Position numbers and translations under genes: made by a program. The notes beneath the pieces are model-generated. The model had not been told where the DNA came from. It saw nothing but the letters and a program-made list of their open reading frames with translations, and made no database searches. Shown here one piece after another: positions 41,368 through 50,129 of a DNA stretch of 53,886 bases (positions are counted from its first letter, which is position 1; each line of letters starts with the position of its first letter). The stretch is from Candidatus Poribacteria bacterium (GTDB taxonomy: Bacteria; Poribacteria; WGA-4E; WGA-3G). The stretch covers positions 1 to 53,886 of the forward strand of contig JAJDXV010000052.1 in assembly GCA_022823085.1 (NCBI GenBank), given 5' to 3'.

Positions 41368-41391
41368 GGCGGGCTTCAAACCCCGCCTTTT
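41368..41391 (+). terminator. rho-independent terminator after the transglycosylase gene
   Basis: GGCGGGCTTCAAACCCCGCC followed by TTTTATAT. The stem is six G-C-rich pairs. It serves the plus-strand gene; the reverse side lacks a T-run. It also belongs to the GGTTT-N-AACC palindrome family. Confidence 0.7.
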
Positions 41392-41409
41392 ATATGCGAT
41401 ATATGAATG

Positions 41410-43077
41410 CTATAACGGAACTATTTCTGCTGGGTTATCCCGTGTGATGAGGATGCGGCGTTGCCACGTAGCGTCGTCTTGTGTAGGGAAATCGGAACGG
41501 TAATGCGCGCCACGGCTCTCCGTTCGAGCGAGGGCAGATTGTGTTATCAGCAAAGCGACGTTGAGCATATTCACCGTTTCAATTGTTGATACATCTTTGG
41601 TATCAGAACAGGTTACCACATCTCCTAAACTTTCCGTTATGTCCTGCAGCACAGCAAGGGTGTTTTGTAAACCTTCCGCGCTTCGTTCAATACTCACATT
41701 TTCCCAGAGCGTCTCTCGGATTGCGTTTTTGATCGCCTCTATCTCTAATTCTGCTGCCGCATCAGTGGATAGTAAAGCGGATGTCCCCACGTCGCTCGAT
41801 ATCGGTAAATTAGGTGGATGTGCGCGTTGGGTGTTCGCGAAAGTTGCAGCATTTCTTCCAGCACGTGCACCATACACAAGGCATTCAAGAAGAGAGTTAC
41901 TTGCCAAACGATTCGCACCGTGGACACCCGTACAGGCCACCTCCCCACAGGCGTAAAGTCCTTCAATATTCGTTTGTGTATCGGTATTCGTGCGGATACC
42001 ACCCATCATAAAATGTGCACCGGGACGGACAGGAATTAAGTCGATGCTAATATCGAGTCCATAGCGTTTTGTTGTTGCAGAGATCGTAGGGAATCGTTCA
42101 TGGATAAATTCTGTGGTTTTATTCGTAATATCGAGATAGACGCACGGAAATTGTGTCAGGTACATCTCGTTTTGAATTGATCGGCTCACGACATCGCGTG
42201 GTGCAAGCTCACCTTTCTCGTGATATTTCCCCATAAAACGTTCACCACGGATGTTTAAGAGTGTCCCGCCTTCACCTCGAACGGCTTCGGAAATCAAGAA
42301 GTTGGGGGCACCGTCGAGGAAAAGCGTTGTCGGATGGAACTGGACGAACTCCATGTCTATCATTTCGCATCCGGCGCGCCACGCTGCGGCGAATCCGTCG
42401 CCAGTTGCGATCTGTGGATTAGAAGTACATGGATAGACACGTCCAAGCCCACCGGTTGCGAGAATTGTGGATTTCGCGCGAATACAAACGACCTGTTCTT
42501 CTACAATCGCCGTAACACCGTAGCATTTAACCGATGCCTCACCGCTTTTCTTTTCATCTGCATCAGTTAATAAGTCGATAGCAAAAGCATTTTGAAGAAT
42601 GTGGATACGTTCCGTATTGCGTACGCGTTGAATAAGGACATCCGTTGTTTCGCGTCCGGTCGCGTCGCCTTTATGGACAATCCGGCGCCGACTGTGTGCG
42701 GCTTCTTGGGTGAAACGTGGTAGTGTTCCTTCCCAATCGAAGTTCGCGCCCCAATCCAGCAGTTCGCCGACCCGTGGGATACCTTCAGACACCATCATTT
42801 CAACGGCTGCGACATCGCAGAGACCGGCACCAGCGACGCAGGTATCTTTTATATGTAAGCCGACCGTGTCATCAAGATTCATAGCGACAGCGATCCCACC
42901 CTGGGCGTAGTGCGTGTTACTCTCAGTCACAGTATTTTTGGTAATTAGCGTTACATCTGCGTACTCACTCGCAGCGAGCGCAGCACGAAGTCCAGCAGCA
43001 CCACTACCAATGATTAGGACATCGGTGTCCCAATTCAAACGCACCTCTGAATTCATCACGGTCTTCGGATTTTCCAT
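41410..43077 (-). CDS. nadB: L-aspartate oxidase
   Basis: NadB, 555 residues, FAD-dependent oxidation of L-aspartate to iminoaspartate, first step of NAD synthesis with NadA. The FAD motif VLIIGSGAAGLRAALAA is near the N-terminus. Family segments include NTHYAQGGIAVAM, RRIVHKGDATGRE, FVQFHPTTLFLDG, EAVRGEGG, GAHFMMGGIRTNTD and ACTGVHGANRLASNSLLECL. The C-terminal helical domain ends with ESRGAHYRSDFPTQD, matching the succinate-dehydrogenase-like family. nadA and nadC are not adjacent. The start could be Met1 or Met8; neither has a strong ribosome binding site. Confidence 0.96.
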   Translation of the reverse strand: MENPKTVMNSEVRLNWDTDVLIIGSGAAGLRAALAASEYADVTLITKNTVTESNTHYAQGGIAVAMNLDDTVGLHIKDTCVAGAGLCDVAAVEMMVSEGIPRVGELLDWGANFDWEGTLPRFTQEAAHSRRRIVHKGDATGRETTDVLIQRVRNTERIHILQNAFAIDLLTDADEKKSGEASVKCYGVTAIVEEQVVCIRAKSTILATGGLGRVYPCTSNPQIATGDGFAAAWRAGCEMIDMEFVQFHPTTLFLDGAPNFLISEAVRGEGGTLLNIRGERFMGKYHEKGELAPRDVVSRSIQNEMYLTQFPCVYLDITNKTTEFIHERFPTISATTKRYGLDISIDLIPVRPGAHFMMGGIRTNTDTQTNIEGLYACGEVACTGVHGANRLASNSLLECLVYGARAGRNAATFANTQRAHPPNLPISSDVGTSALLSTDAAAELEIEAIKNAIRETLWENVSIERSAEGLQNTLAVLQDITESLGDVVTCSDTKDVSTIETVNMLNVALLITQSALARTESRGAHYRSDFPTQDDATWQRRILITRDNPAEIVPL

Positions 43078-43123
43078 ATATTTTTTTTAGAAAATAGGAA
43101 ACCTTTTTAGATATCGAAAACGA

Positions 43124-43191
43124 TAGGACTTACGCATTTTCTACTACTCTCGACACAATACATACTATAGGCGAGGTTTGCGTAAGTTCTG
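43124..43191. mobile_element. MITE, TAGGACTTACGCA family, copy 4 (shortest)
   Basis: A 68-bp element with ends TAGGACTTACGCA (43124-43136) and TGCGTAAGTTCTG (43179-43191). AAACGA occurs at its left flank and again 3 bases past its right end. It lies between the thioesterase and nadB genes. Confidence 0.75.
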
Positions 43192-43232
43192 ACCAAACGA
43201 GATTTCAAATCACACGCGCAAACATGGACTTC

Positions 43233-43688
43233 CTACTCTGCCGGCACTTTAGGTGCGAAATTCTCACCGACCGGCATGACTTTGCCGGCACCCGTGGCGA
43301 TAACAGTGCCGTCACTGAGCGTAACCTCTGCTTTTGCTTCAACTAACCTTTTAGAAACCTTAATACGTTCCGCATGGACAAAGAGTTTCACGCCCGTTGG
43401 TGCGGGGTTACGAAAACGGACCTCAAGTTGTGCTGTAACAGCGTGCTGTTCAAAGGTGCTAATACCCACGTAGTTAATCGCTTCATCTAACAGTGTACTG
43501 AGGATACCGCCGTGAAGAATATTTGCCCAACCTTGCAAGTGATCCGGCGGCGTGCATTCAATGCGAACCGACGCTTCCGCGTCATTAATTTCGAGATGAA
43601 CTTGTAAGCCGAACGGGTTGTTCATACCGCAAACAAAGCATTTGTCATTGTTTAATGCATAATTTGCGAGTCTTTCAGATTGTTGCAT
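43233..43688 (-). CDS. PaaI-type hotdog-fold thioesterase
   Basis: A 151-residue hotdog-fold protein of the PaaI/acyl-CoA thioesterase superfamily. The key segment is GWANILHGGILSTLLDEAIN, with the HGG and catalytic-type Asp/Glu region. The N-terminal CFVCGMNNPFGLQVHLEI is common in this branch. The second half carries LEVRFRNPAPTGVKLFVHAE. It likely hydrolyses an aromatic or short acyl-CoA. It lies 12 bases downstream of valS on the same strand, so it is probably the distal gene of a valS transcript. Confidence 0.88.
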   Translation of the reverse strand: MQQSERLANYALNNDKCFVCGMNNPFGLQVHLEINDAEASVRIECTPPDHLQGWANILHGGILSTLLDEAINYVGISTFEQHAVTAQLEVRFRNPAPTGVKLFVHAERIKVSKRLVEAKAEVTLSDGTVIATGAGKVMPVGENFAPKVPAE

Positions 43689-43700
43689 ATCAATAGTGAT

Positions 43701-46364
43701 TTAACCTCCTGATTCCGTCAGCATTGCAAGGCTACGTGCTAATTTTTCTTCCTCTGTGAGCAGCCGTTCGAGTAACTCCCGCTTTTGAGCGACGACCTGT
43801 TCTGGTGCGCGCTGAATGAAATTCGGGTTATCTAAGGTCTTCTGCGCCGCTGCCACGTCCTTTGTTGCCTGTTGATGTCGTTTGCTAAGTCTCGCGTGTT
43901 CGGCATCTAAATCTATAATATCCGCAAGCGGGATATAAATCGCGAGGTCCCCGATAACCGCTTCGGCAGATGCAGGCGGTTTTTGTAAAGATTCGGCGAT
44001 AGTGATACTCGCCACGCGTGTGAAAGCCGGTAAGTACTGTCCAAGATAAGTTTCGAGTCGCTCACGGACTTCACCGTTCGCCGCCTGAATATGGACTTCC
44101 ACAGACGCGCCGATCGGGACGTTCAACTCGCCGCGGATGCTGCGAATGCTCTCAATCACTTCCATAAGGGCCGCCATAGTGGTTTCTGCTATAGGGTTTT
44201 CGCCTTTCGGTTCGGGCCAGGGCGCGATTGTTATTGAGGTTTCACGCTCGGTCGTAGCCGTCCGGTTCAGAGACAGTTGTTGCCAAATCTCTTCTGTTAA
44301 GAAGGGCATAAACGGATGCAGAAGTCGCATCGTCTGTTCTAAAGTATCCACAGCAACCCAGAGGGCCGCGGGTTCATCTTGCGCGATCCGCTGTTTGGCG
44401 AATTCGAGATACCAATCACAGAATTCGTGCCAAAGGAAGGCGTAGAGTGTTTGTGCCGCTTCATAGAAACGAAAATTCTCAAGTGCCTCGGTCGTTGTTT
44501 TAATCGTATCGCTAAGACGGCTCCGTATCCAAGTTATTTCAAGCGTTTCCTGTTCGGTACCCACCGGGTCCGACGCATCCGGCGCTCGATATTTCTCTAA
44601 GTTCATGAGAACGAAACGGGCAGCGTTCCAAATTTTATTTGCGAAGCGTCTACCTGACTCAATCTGCGATTCTGGGAGCGCGACATAAGGGAGCGGGGTG
44701 CTTGCGTTTGCAAGAGCGAAGCGGAACGCATCCGTCCCGTAAGTATTGATTGTTTCTAACGGGTCGATGCTGTTTCCTTTCGATTTGCTCATCTTATCTC
44801 CCTTTTCGTCGGCGACAAGCCCGTGCAAATAGACGGTTCGGAAGGGTACCTTGTCCATACATCCGAGACCTAACATAATCATTCTCGATACCCAGAAGAA
44901 AAGAATGTCCCAACCGCTCACAAGCACAGAGGTCGGATAAAAAGTTTTCAACTCTTCTGTCTCTTCCGGCCAGCCCATAGTGGAGAAGGGCCACAACCCT
45001 GAACTGAACCATGTGTCAAGGACATCTTCATCTTGACGGAAATCAGAGGCACCACACTCGCATTGCTCAGGCGTTTCCATCGCAGCGACGACTGCATCAC
45101 AAGCGTTGCAGTACCATATCGGGAGTCGATGCCCCCACCAACGCTGACGTGAAATCGGCCAAGGTTCGATAATCTCCATCCAGTGGTGGAAGCGATCGGT
45201 CTCGCGTTCTGGGATGAACCGGACTTCGCCCTTTTCGGAGGCTTCTATGGCGCGCTGCGCCAGCGGCCGGACATTCATGAACCATTGCAGGGATACAGCT
45301 GGCTCAACAACCGTACCACAGCGGTCGTGATGACCAACGGCGTGCCGATGCGGGACAATTTTGACGAGATAATCTAAGTTCTCCAAATCTTCCACGACCT
45401 GTTCGCGACAGTCCCATCGAGATAAACCGACATATTTTTCGGGTGCCGCTTCGCTTATATGCCCATCTTGTGTGAAGATCGTACGCTGTTCGAGTTCGTG
45501 TCGCAAACCGATTTCATAGTCATTCGGATCGTGAGCGGGTGTTACTTTTAAAGCACCGGTCCCAAATTCTCTGTCGACATAGGCATCGGCGATTATCGGA
45601 ATTTCCCTGTCACAAAGGGGGAGGACTGCTGTTTTTCCAATAACGTGTTGATACCGATCATCGTCGGGATGCACAGCGACAGCGGTATCACCTAACATGG
45701 TCTCTGGGCGCGTCGTGGCGATTTCAAGGACGACATCGCTCTCTTTCACAGGATAGCGGATGTGGTAAAAATGCCCGTCTACTTCAATCGGTTCAACTTC
45801 AAGGTTACTGATAGCCGTGTTGCACTCTGGGCACCAATTGACCATGTAGGTGTCCCGATAAATCAGTCCTTGATTGTAGAGTTTAACAAAGGCGGTGCGA
45901 ACGGCTTTTGAGAGTCCTTCATCAAGTGTAAAACGCTCACGCGCCCAATCACAAGAGCATCCGAGTTGTTGAAGCTGTGAAACGATATAGCCAGCAGATT
46001 CTGCCTTCCATTGCCACATCCGTTCGGTGAATTTTTCCCTGCCGAGTTCAACGCGACTGGTGCCTTCCTCGGCAAGTTTTCGCTCCATGATCAGTTCAGT
46101 GACAATCCCGGCGTGGTCGGTCCCGGGCATCCAGAGCGTGTTATACCCTTGCATGCGCCGCCATCGGATGAGGCAATCTTGGAGCGTATTATCAAGTGCG
46201 TGTCCGATGTGTAGACTCCCTGTGATATTCGGCGGCGGAATCACAATGGCGTAAGGCTGTTTATCGGAGGTTGCCGCTGCGTGGAAATAGTCATTCTTTT
46301 GCCAAAATTGGTACCATTTCCCCTCAATTTCATGAGGGGCATAGATTTTCGGAAGATTTGCCAT
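43701..46364 (-). CDS. valS: valine--tRNA ligase
   Basis: Valyl-tRNA synthetase, 887 residues, full length for the family. The class I HIGH motif is GSLHIGHALDNTLQD and the KMSKS motif is DKMSKSKGNSIDP. The editing domain is present (TTRPETMLGDTAVAVHP, GTGALKVTPAHDPNDYEIG). The catalytic core includes RWWGHRLPIWYC and DVLDTWFSSGLWPFSTMGWP. The C-terminal coiled coil (about residues 825-885, ARLSKRHQQATKDVAAAQKT) is typical. AAGG precedes the ATG at short spacing. The thioesterase gene follows. Confidence 0.98.
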   Translation of the reverse strand: MANLPKIYAPHEIEGKWYQFWQKNDYFHAAATSDKQPYAIVIPPPNITGSLHIGHALDNTLQDCLIRWRRMQGYNTLWMPGTDHAGIVTELIMERKLAEEGTSRVELGREKFTERMWQWKAESAGYIVSQLQQLGCSCDWARERFTLDEGLSKAVRTAFVKLYNQGLIYRDTYMVNWCPECNTAISNLEVEPIEVDGHFYHIRYPVKESDVVLEIATTRPETMLGDTAVAVHPDDDRYQHVIGKTAVLPLCDREIPIIADAYVDREFGTGALKVTPAHDPNDYEIGLRHELEQRTIFTQDGHISEAAPEKYVGLSRWDCREQVVEDLENLDYLVKIVPHRHAVGHHDRCGTVVEPAVSLQWFMNVRPLAQRAIEASEKGEVRFIPERETDRFHHWMEIIEPWPISRQRWWGHRLPIWYCNACDAVVAAMETPEQCECGASDFRQDEDVLDTWFSSGLWPFSTMGWPEETEELKTFYPTSVLVSGWDILFFWVSRMIMLGLGCMDKVPFRTVYLHGLVADEKGDKMSKSKGNSIDPLETINTYGTDAFRFALANASTPLPYVALPESQIESGRRFANKIWNAARFVLMNLEKYRAPDASDPVGTEQETLEITWIRSRLSDTIKTTTEALENFRFYEAAQTLYAFLWHEFCDWYLEFAKQRIAQDEPAALWVAVDTLEQTMRLLHPFMPFLTEEIWQQLSLNRTATTERETSITIAPWPEPKGENPIAETTMAALMEVIESIRSIRGELNVPIGASVEVHIQAANGEVRERLETYLGQYLPAFTRVASITIAESLQKPPASAEAVIGDLAIYIPLADIIDLDAEHARLSKRHQQATKDVAAAQKTLDNPNFIQRAPEQVVAQKRELLERLLTEEEKLARSLAMLTESGG

Positions 46365-46458
46365 GTTTCTAACCTTTATAAGTTAAGACCTACCCGAACA
46401 TTGATGTGTTTCCGCTTCACCCATCACTTATAACCTACCACTTATAACTATCATGCTA

Positions 46459-47016
46459 TTAAGCAAAGAGCGGTTCCACCCACCCATAAGTCCCTTGTTC
46501 TATTTTATAAAGCAGATTTACTTGTCGAGTCTCGGCATTTAGAAACAGCAGAAACGCTGTATTTGAGGCTTGGAGCTCTATCGCGGCTTCTGCAACAGTC
46601 AGCGGTTTTGACGCAAATTCTTCTTGTCTTGCTACAATGGTCGGTGCATCATCGGTGTCAACATCCGTTAGTGATTCTACATTCGCTGGATTAAGTTGTG
46701 CGACAACTTCGCGATGCGGGGCATTATGCCGACGATCTTTTACTCTATCCTTATACCGACGAACCTGACTGAGCATTTTATCTGTTGCGGTGTCTAATGC
46801 CGATAAAATCTCATCCGTTTCGCTTTTCGCGTAAAACGATACACCGGGGGCAATCACCCTCATCTCAGCATCAAACCGGTGCTTCTCAGATTTCAGAACA
46901 ACATTGAGTTCTTGCATATCTCCAAACCGCGCCTCAATTTTATCGGCACGGTTGAGGATGTACGCATGAATGTCATCCGTAATTTTTAAATTATGTCCGG
47001 AATACGTTACTTTCAT
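46459..47016 (-). CDS. hpf: long-form ribosome hibernation-promoting factor
   Basis: A 185-residue long-type HPF. The N-terminal domain (1-100) has KVTYSGHNLKITDDIHAYIL, HRFDAEMRVIAPGVSFYAKS and SALDTATDKMLSQVRRYKDR, the ribosome-binding fold. The C-terminal dimerisation domain (about 130-185) carries KPLTVAEAAIELQASNTAFL and ends LLYKIEQGTYGWVEPLF. Long HPF makes 100S ribosome dimers in stationary phase. It lies downstream of rpoN, as in proteobacteria, though separated by 226 bases with a strong inverted repeat. Confidence 0.95.
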   Translation of the reverse strand: MKVTYSGHNLKITDDIHAYILNRADKIEARFGDMQELNVVLKSEKHRFDAEMRVIAPGVSFYAKSETDEILSALDTATDKMLSQVRRYKDRVKDRRHNAPHREVVAQLNPANVESLTDVDTDDAPTIVARQEEFASKPLTVAEAAIELQASNTAFLLFLNAETRQVNLLYKIEQGTYGWVEPLFA

Positions 47017-47073
47017 TAAATTCTCCCTTATTTTTTTCTCAGCGGTCAGCGAATTAGCCTTCAGCCTTCAGCC

Positions 47074-47127
47074 TTGACCAAGAACTCGCGCCTATTTTTA
47101 AATATCGGAAATCGAGTTCTTGGTCAA
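47074..47127. repeat. 15-bp perfect inverted repeat in the rpoN-hpf gap
   Basis: TTGACCAAGAACTCG (47074-47088) and CGAGTTCTTGGTCAA (47113-47127) are exact inverted copies around a 24-base AT-rich loop. A second hairpin, AGAGGTT/AACCTCT, follows at about 47135-47162. The flanks hold CCTTCAGCCTTCAG and CGATAGCCAATAGCCGATAG short tandem repeats. It may be an attenuator or a dispersed repeat. Confidence 0.7.
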
Positions 47128-47242
47128 AGCCAAGAGAGGTTCGTTTAATCAAAAAACCTCTTATTGCTGATGGTTTCCGACGGTTTCCGATAGCCAATAG
47201 CCGATAGCCGTATTACTAATTGCCCTTCTTGCAGTGAACCGA

Positions 47243-49102
47243 TCAACTCGCGCGTGTACTGGCATGGACAGCGGATCTTTCACGTGATGCCGGGATGCCT
47301 AATTCGTCGCGATATTTCTGAACTGTCCGTCTTGCTAACATAACACCTTTAACTTTCAAAGCGTTACTAATCGCCTCATCGCTCAGTGGCTTGGTCGGTG
47401 TTTCAGCCTTGACGATTTCCAGAATAAGATTTTTCGCCTGCTTAGCAGAGACCGCTTCGCCTTGTGTCGTCTTTAACTTATTACTAAAGAAGAATCGGAG
47501 CGGATACATTCCGTGTGGTGTTTGCACGTATTTGTTGCTGGTTACTCGGCTAACAGTTGATTCATGCACGCCTACCTGTTCAGCGATTGTTTTCAATGTT
47601 AAAGGTTTTATACTTTTAACGCCTTCAGTCAGGAAATCTGTCTGTATTTCAAAGATCGCTTCGGTGACGCGTGCGATTGTGCTACCGCGTTGGGCAAGGC
47701 TCTTGATCAAATTTGATGCATCACGATACCGTTTTTCTATCCATTCCTTCGCTTCAGTATCTATGGTGCCTTGCTCATTCCGCATCAGATTCAGGTAGTA
47801 TGGATTTATCTGTAACCGCGGGACGTAACCATCCACAGCCACAACTTGACACTTACCATTAAGGAATTGTATCTCCACATCGGGTGTAACCCTGTCCATA
47901 CGTGGGGCATTTTTGAGGAATCGCGTCGCCGGGTCAGTGAAGTAGCGTCCCGGATAAGGAGATAGCGTCCCTATCCATTCAAAAACCGTATCAATAACTG
48001 CGATGTCAAGTTTAAGAACTTCTGTAAGATGTTGGCTCTTCTGATTGAGAAAAGCGTCAAAATGTTTCTCAATGATCTCTTGGGCAACCGACTGAACAGA
48101 CAGATTTTTGTTAAAAAAATCCTGACACTCGTGCCCCGCTGAATTTTCTGCTATCTCCGGTATATTTTCTGGTTTCTGATTCCGGATCTGGATAAGTAGT
48201 GCTTCTCTGGTATCCCGGTGTGCGATGCCCACAGGCTCAAAATTGTCTTGTATCTCGCGAAGTACTGTTTCAACGAGGGCAGTCTCACACCCAACAGCTT
48301 CGGCGATATCTTCCAAAGTAAGTTGATAGAAATTCAGGGCAGGTTTACAATTACAAAGGGGCTGTTCGTATTTAATAGTATAGGTTTGGTCATTATCTAA
48401 ATCGTTAATTTTCCATGCCCACTTTACAATAGATGTAATTTCGGTTGAGGCAGGTGTTATTTTTTTTCTTGAAATCGTAGCGGTTTTTGAGAATTTGATC
48501 TCCGTATTGCCTGTTGCCATCTGCAGACCTTTCTGAATAAGCGTATGTAACTCGACTGAAATCTTTCCTGCCTCAAGGGTCGTTAAAAATTCACACGGAA
48601 TTTGAAACAGTTGGAGTTCTAATTTCCCATCCTCGTTTAGATTTCCGAGGATATATTCAGCGATAGTGCGTTCTATGCTTGAGGTTATAATGTTGGGAGG
48701 GACGAGGTCTAACTGCTCAATAAGGTGATCGTGCAGTGAACATTCATATACCGTATCTGGAGGCGTTTCATCAACATCTACGTGTTTGGTATTCATACGC
48801 TCACTGAGTGATACACGATCTTCAAAAGCAGTTTCCCAATCGACATCAACAGCCGTATCTTCGTGATCAAGAGCGATTTCAGGTTCGTTCCATTCCTCGG
48901 TCGGGTCTAATTCTTCAGCAGACGTTGTTGATTCGCTATCTTCTTCGAGTTCGAGGAGCGGATTCTGCTCAAGTTGTTGACGAATAAAATGTGTTAGGTC
49001 CTGCAGCGGCATATTTAGCACTTTAAGTGCCTGCTGGGACTTCAGTGAAATAGATTTCTTCTGCGACAGTTGAGGTGTCTGGGTGAGCTGCGCTTTGTAC
49101 AT
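47243..49102 (-). CDS. rpoN: RNA polymerase sigma-54 factor with an insertion
   Basis: Sigma-54, 619 residues, against roughly 430-500 for the family. Region I is the Gln-rich N-terminus (LKSQQALKVLNMPLQDLTHF). An acidic region II covers 50-115. The core-binding domain starts near 120 and contains YILGNLNEDGKLEL. Residues about 168-262 are an extra segment with no family counterpart that I recognise. The domain then resumes as LTLEDIAEAVGCETALVETV. The HTH is LKTIAEQVGVHESTVSRV, and the RpoN box, LARRTVQKYRDELGIPASRER, is intact apart from normal variation. The gene lies between lptB and hpf, the conserved order. It needs enhancer-binding activators, none of which is in the window. Confidence 0.96.
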   Translation of the reverse strand: MYKAQLTQTPQLSQKKSISLKSQQALKVLNMPLQDLTHFIRQQLEQNPLLELEEDSESTTSAEELDPTEEWNEPEIALDHEDTAVDVDWETAFEDRVSLSERMNTKHVDVDETPPDTVYECSLHDHLIEQLDLVPPNIITSSIERTIAEYILGNLNEDGKLELQLFQIPCEFLTTLEAGKISVELHTLIQKGLQMATGNTEIKFSKTATISRKKITPASTEITSIVKWAWKINDLDNDQTYTIKYEQPLCNCKPALNFYQLTLEDIAEAVGCETALVETVLREIQDNFEPVGIAHRDTREALLIQIRNQKPENIPEIAENSAGHECQDFFNKNLSVQSVAQEIIEKHFDAFLNQKSQHLTEVLKLDIAVIDTVFEWIGTLSPYPGRYFTDPATRFLKNAPRMDRVTPDVEIQFLNGKCQVVAVDGYVPRLQINPYYLNLMRNEQGTIDTEAKEWIEKRYRDASNLIKSLAQRGSTIARVTEAIFEIQTDFLTEGVKSIKPLTLKTIAEQVGVHESTVSRVTSNKYVQTPHGMYPLRFFFSNKLKTTQGEAVSAKQAKNLILEIVKAETPTKPLSDEAISNALKVKGVMLARRTVQKYRDELGIPASRERSAVHASTRAS

Positions 49103-49124
49103 TTCATTAGTCTCCGTCGCTGTT

Positions 49125-49877
49125 TCAGATGCGTTGCGACTCTACCCGATAGGAAAAGTTTTGCCCGAAATAGAGGTCCCTCGCCGTTTGATCGTTCACG
49201 AGTTCTATAGGTGTTCCAGCGAGCGTAATTTTTCCGTCTACGATGATGTATGCCCTATCAACGATGTCGAGTGTTTCAGCAGCGTTGTGATCTGTGATGA
49301 GCACCCCTAAATTTCGATCCCGTAAATGTGCTATAAGCTGCTTAATATCCGCGACAGCGATCGGGTCTATCCCAGAAAGCGGTTCATCAAGTAGGATAAA
49401 ATCAGGTTCAGCTGCGAGTGCGCGCGCTATCTCCGCTCGACGACACTCACCACCAGATAGTGTATATGCCTTGCGGGATAGTAGGTTTGTGATGCCGAGT
49501 TCGTCTGTCAGTTCACGGATACGCGGTTCGCGTTCCGGCTTCGGTACCCGTTTTGCCTCAAGGATCGCCTCAATATTCTGCTGAACGGTTAATTTACGGA
49601 AAATTGATGTCTCCTGCGCTAAATAACCGATACCGAGCCTGGCACGTTTATACATCGGATAGGCAGTGATGTCTGCATCGGCGTAGGTAATCTTACCTGA
49701 ATTCGGACGAATCAGTCCGACCATCATGTAGAAAGTCGTCGATTTTCCAGCACCGTTGGGACCTAACAGTCCGACAACTTCTCCTTGTTGCACCGATAGG
49801 CTTACCTCGTTAACAACAATCGGTCCCTTCCGTGTATAACGTTTTACGAGTCTGTGTGCTTGTAATTCTTTTGCCAC
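49125..49877 (-). CDS. lptB: LPS export ABC transporter ATP-binding protein LptB
   Basis: A 250-residue ABC ATPase. Walker A is GPNGAGKST, the Q-loop region is YLAQETSIFRKLTVQQNIEA, the signature LSGGECRRAEIARAL, and Walker B FILLDEPLSGIDPIAV, followed by the H-loop ITDHNAAETL. These match LptB closely, including the SGGE signature. It powers LPS extraction from the inner membrane with LptF/G, which are not in the window. It is encoded after lptA and 22 bases before rpoN, the usual order. Confidence 0.97.
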   Translation of the reverse strand: MAKELQAHRLVKRYTRKGPIVVNEVSLSVQQGEVVGLLGPNGAGKSTTFYMMVGLIRPNSGKITYADADITAYPMYKRARLGIGYLAQETSIFRKLTVQQNIEAILEAKRVPKPEREPRIRELTDELGITNLLSRKAYTLSGGECRRAEIARALAAEPDFILLDEPLSGIDPIAVADIKQLIAHLRDRNLGVLITDHNAAETLDIVDRAYIIVDGKITLAGTPIELVNDQTARDLYFGQNFSYRVESQRI

Positions 49878-49904
49878 AATTTCTAACTACGATGCCTCCT
49901 TAAT

Positions 49905-50125
49905 AGTTTTCAGTACGATTTTTTCTCCGAAAAAATCTTTCAGTTTTCAGTAGTTATAAGTTATAAGTACGGTTTTTCTGCGAAAAACCTTTTGGTTAAC
50001 AGTTAAAGAGGTTCTCTGTGGCAACCTTCACAGAGAACAGAACTGTTCCAAGAACCTTCTTAACTTATAACCTATAACTTATAACTTATAACCATTCCTC
50101 TGACAACCGATAACTCATACAGCGT
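49905..50125. repeat. intergenic low-complexity and hairpin region, lptA-lptB gap
   Basis: About 220 bases without a gene. It contains a 10-bp inverted repeat GTTCTCTGTG (50011-50020) and CACAGAGAAC (50029-50038), the tandem CTTATAACCTATAACTTATA at 50063-50093, and opposing AGTTATAAGTTATAAG copies near 49955. The opposite-facing tandem repeats could pair. It breaks the otherwise tight lpt gene order. Confidence 0.7.
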
Positions 50126-50129
50126 TGGA

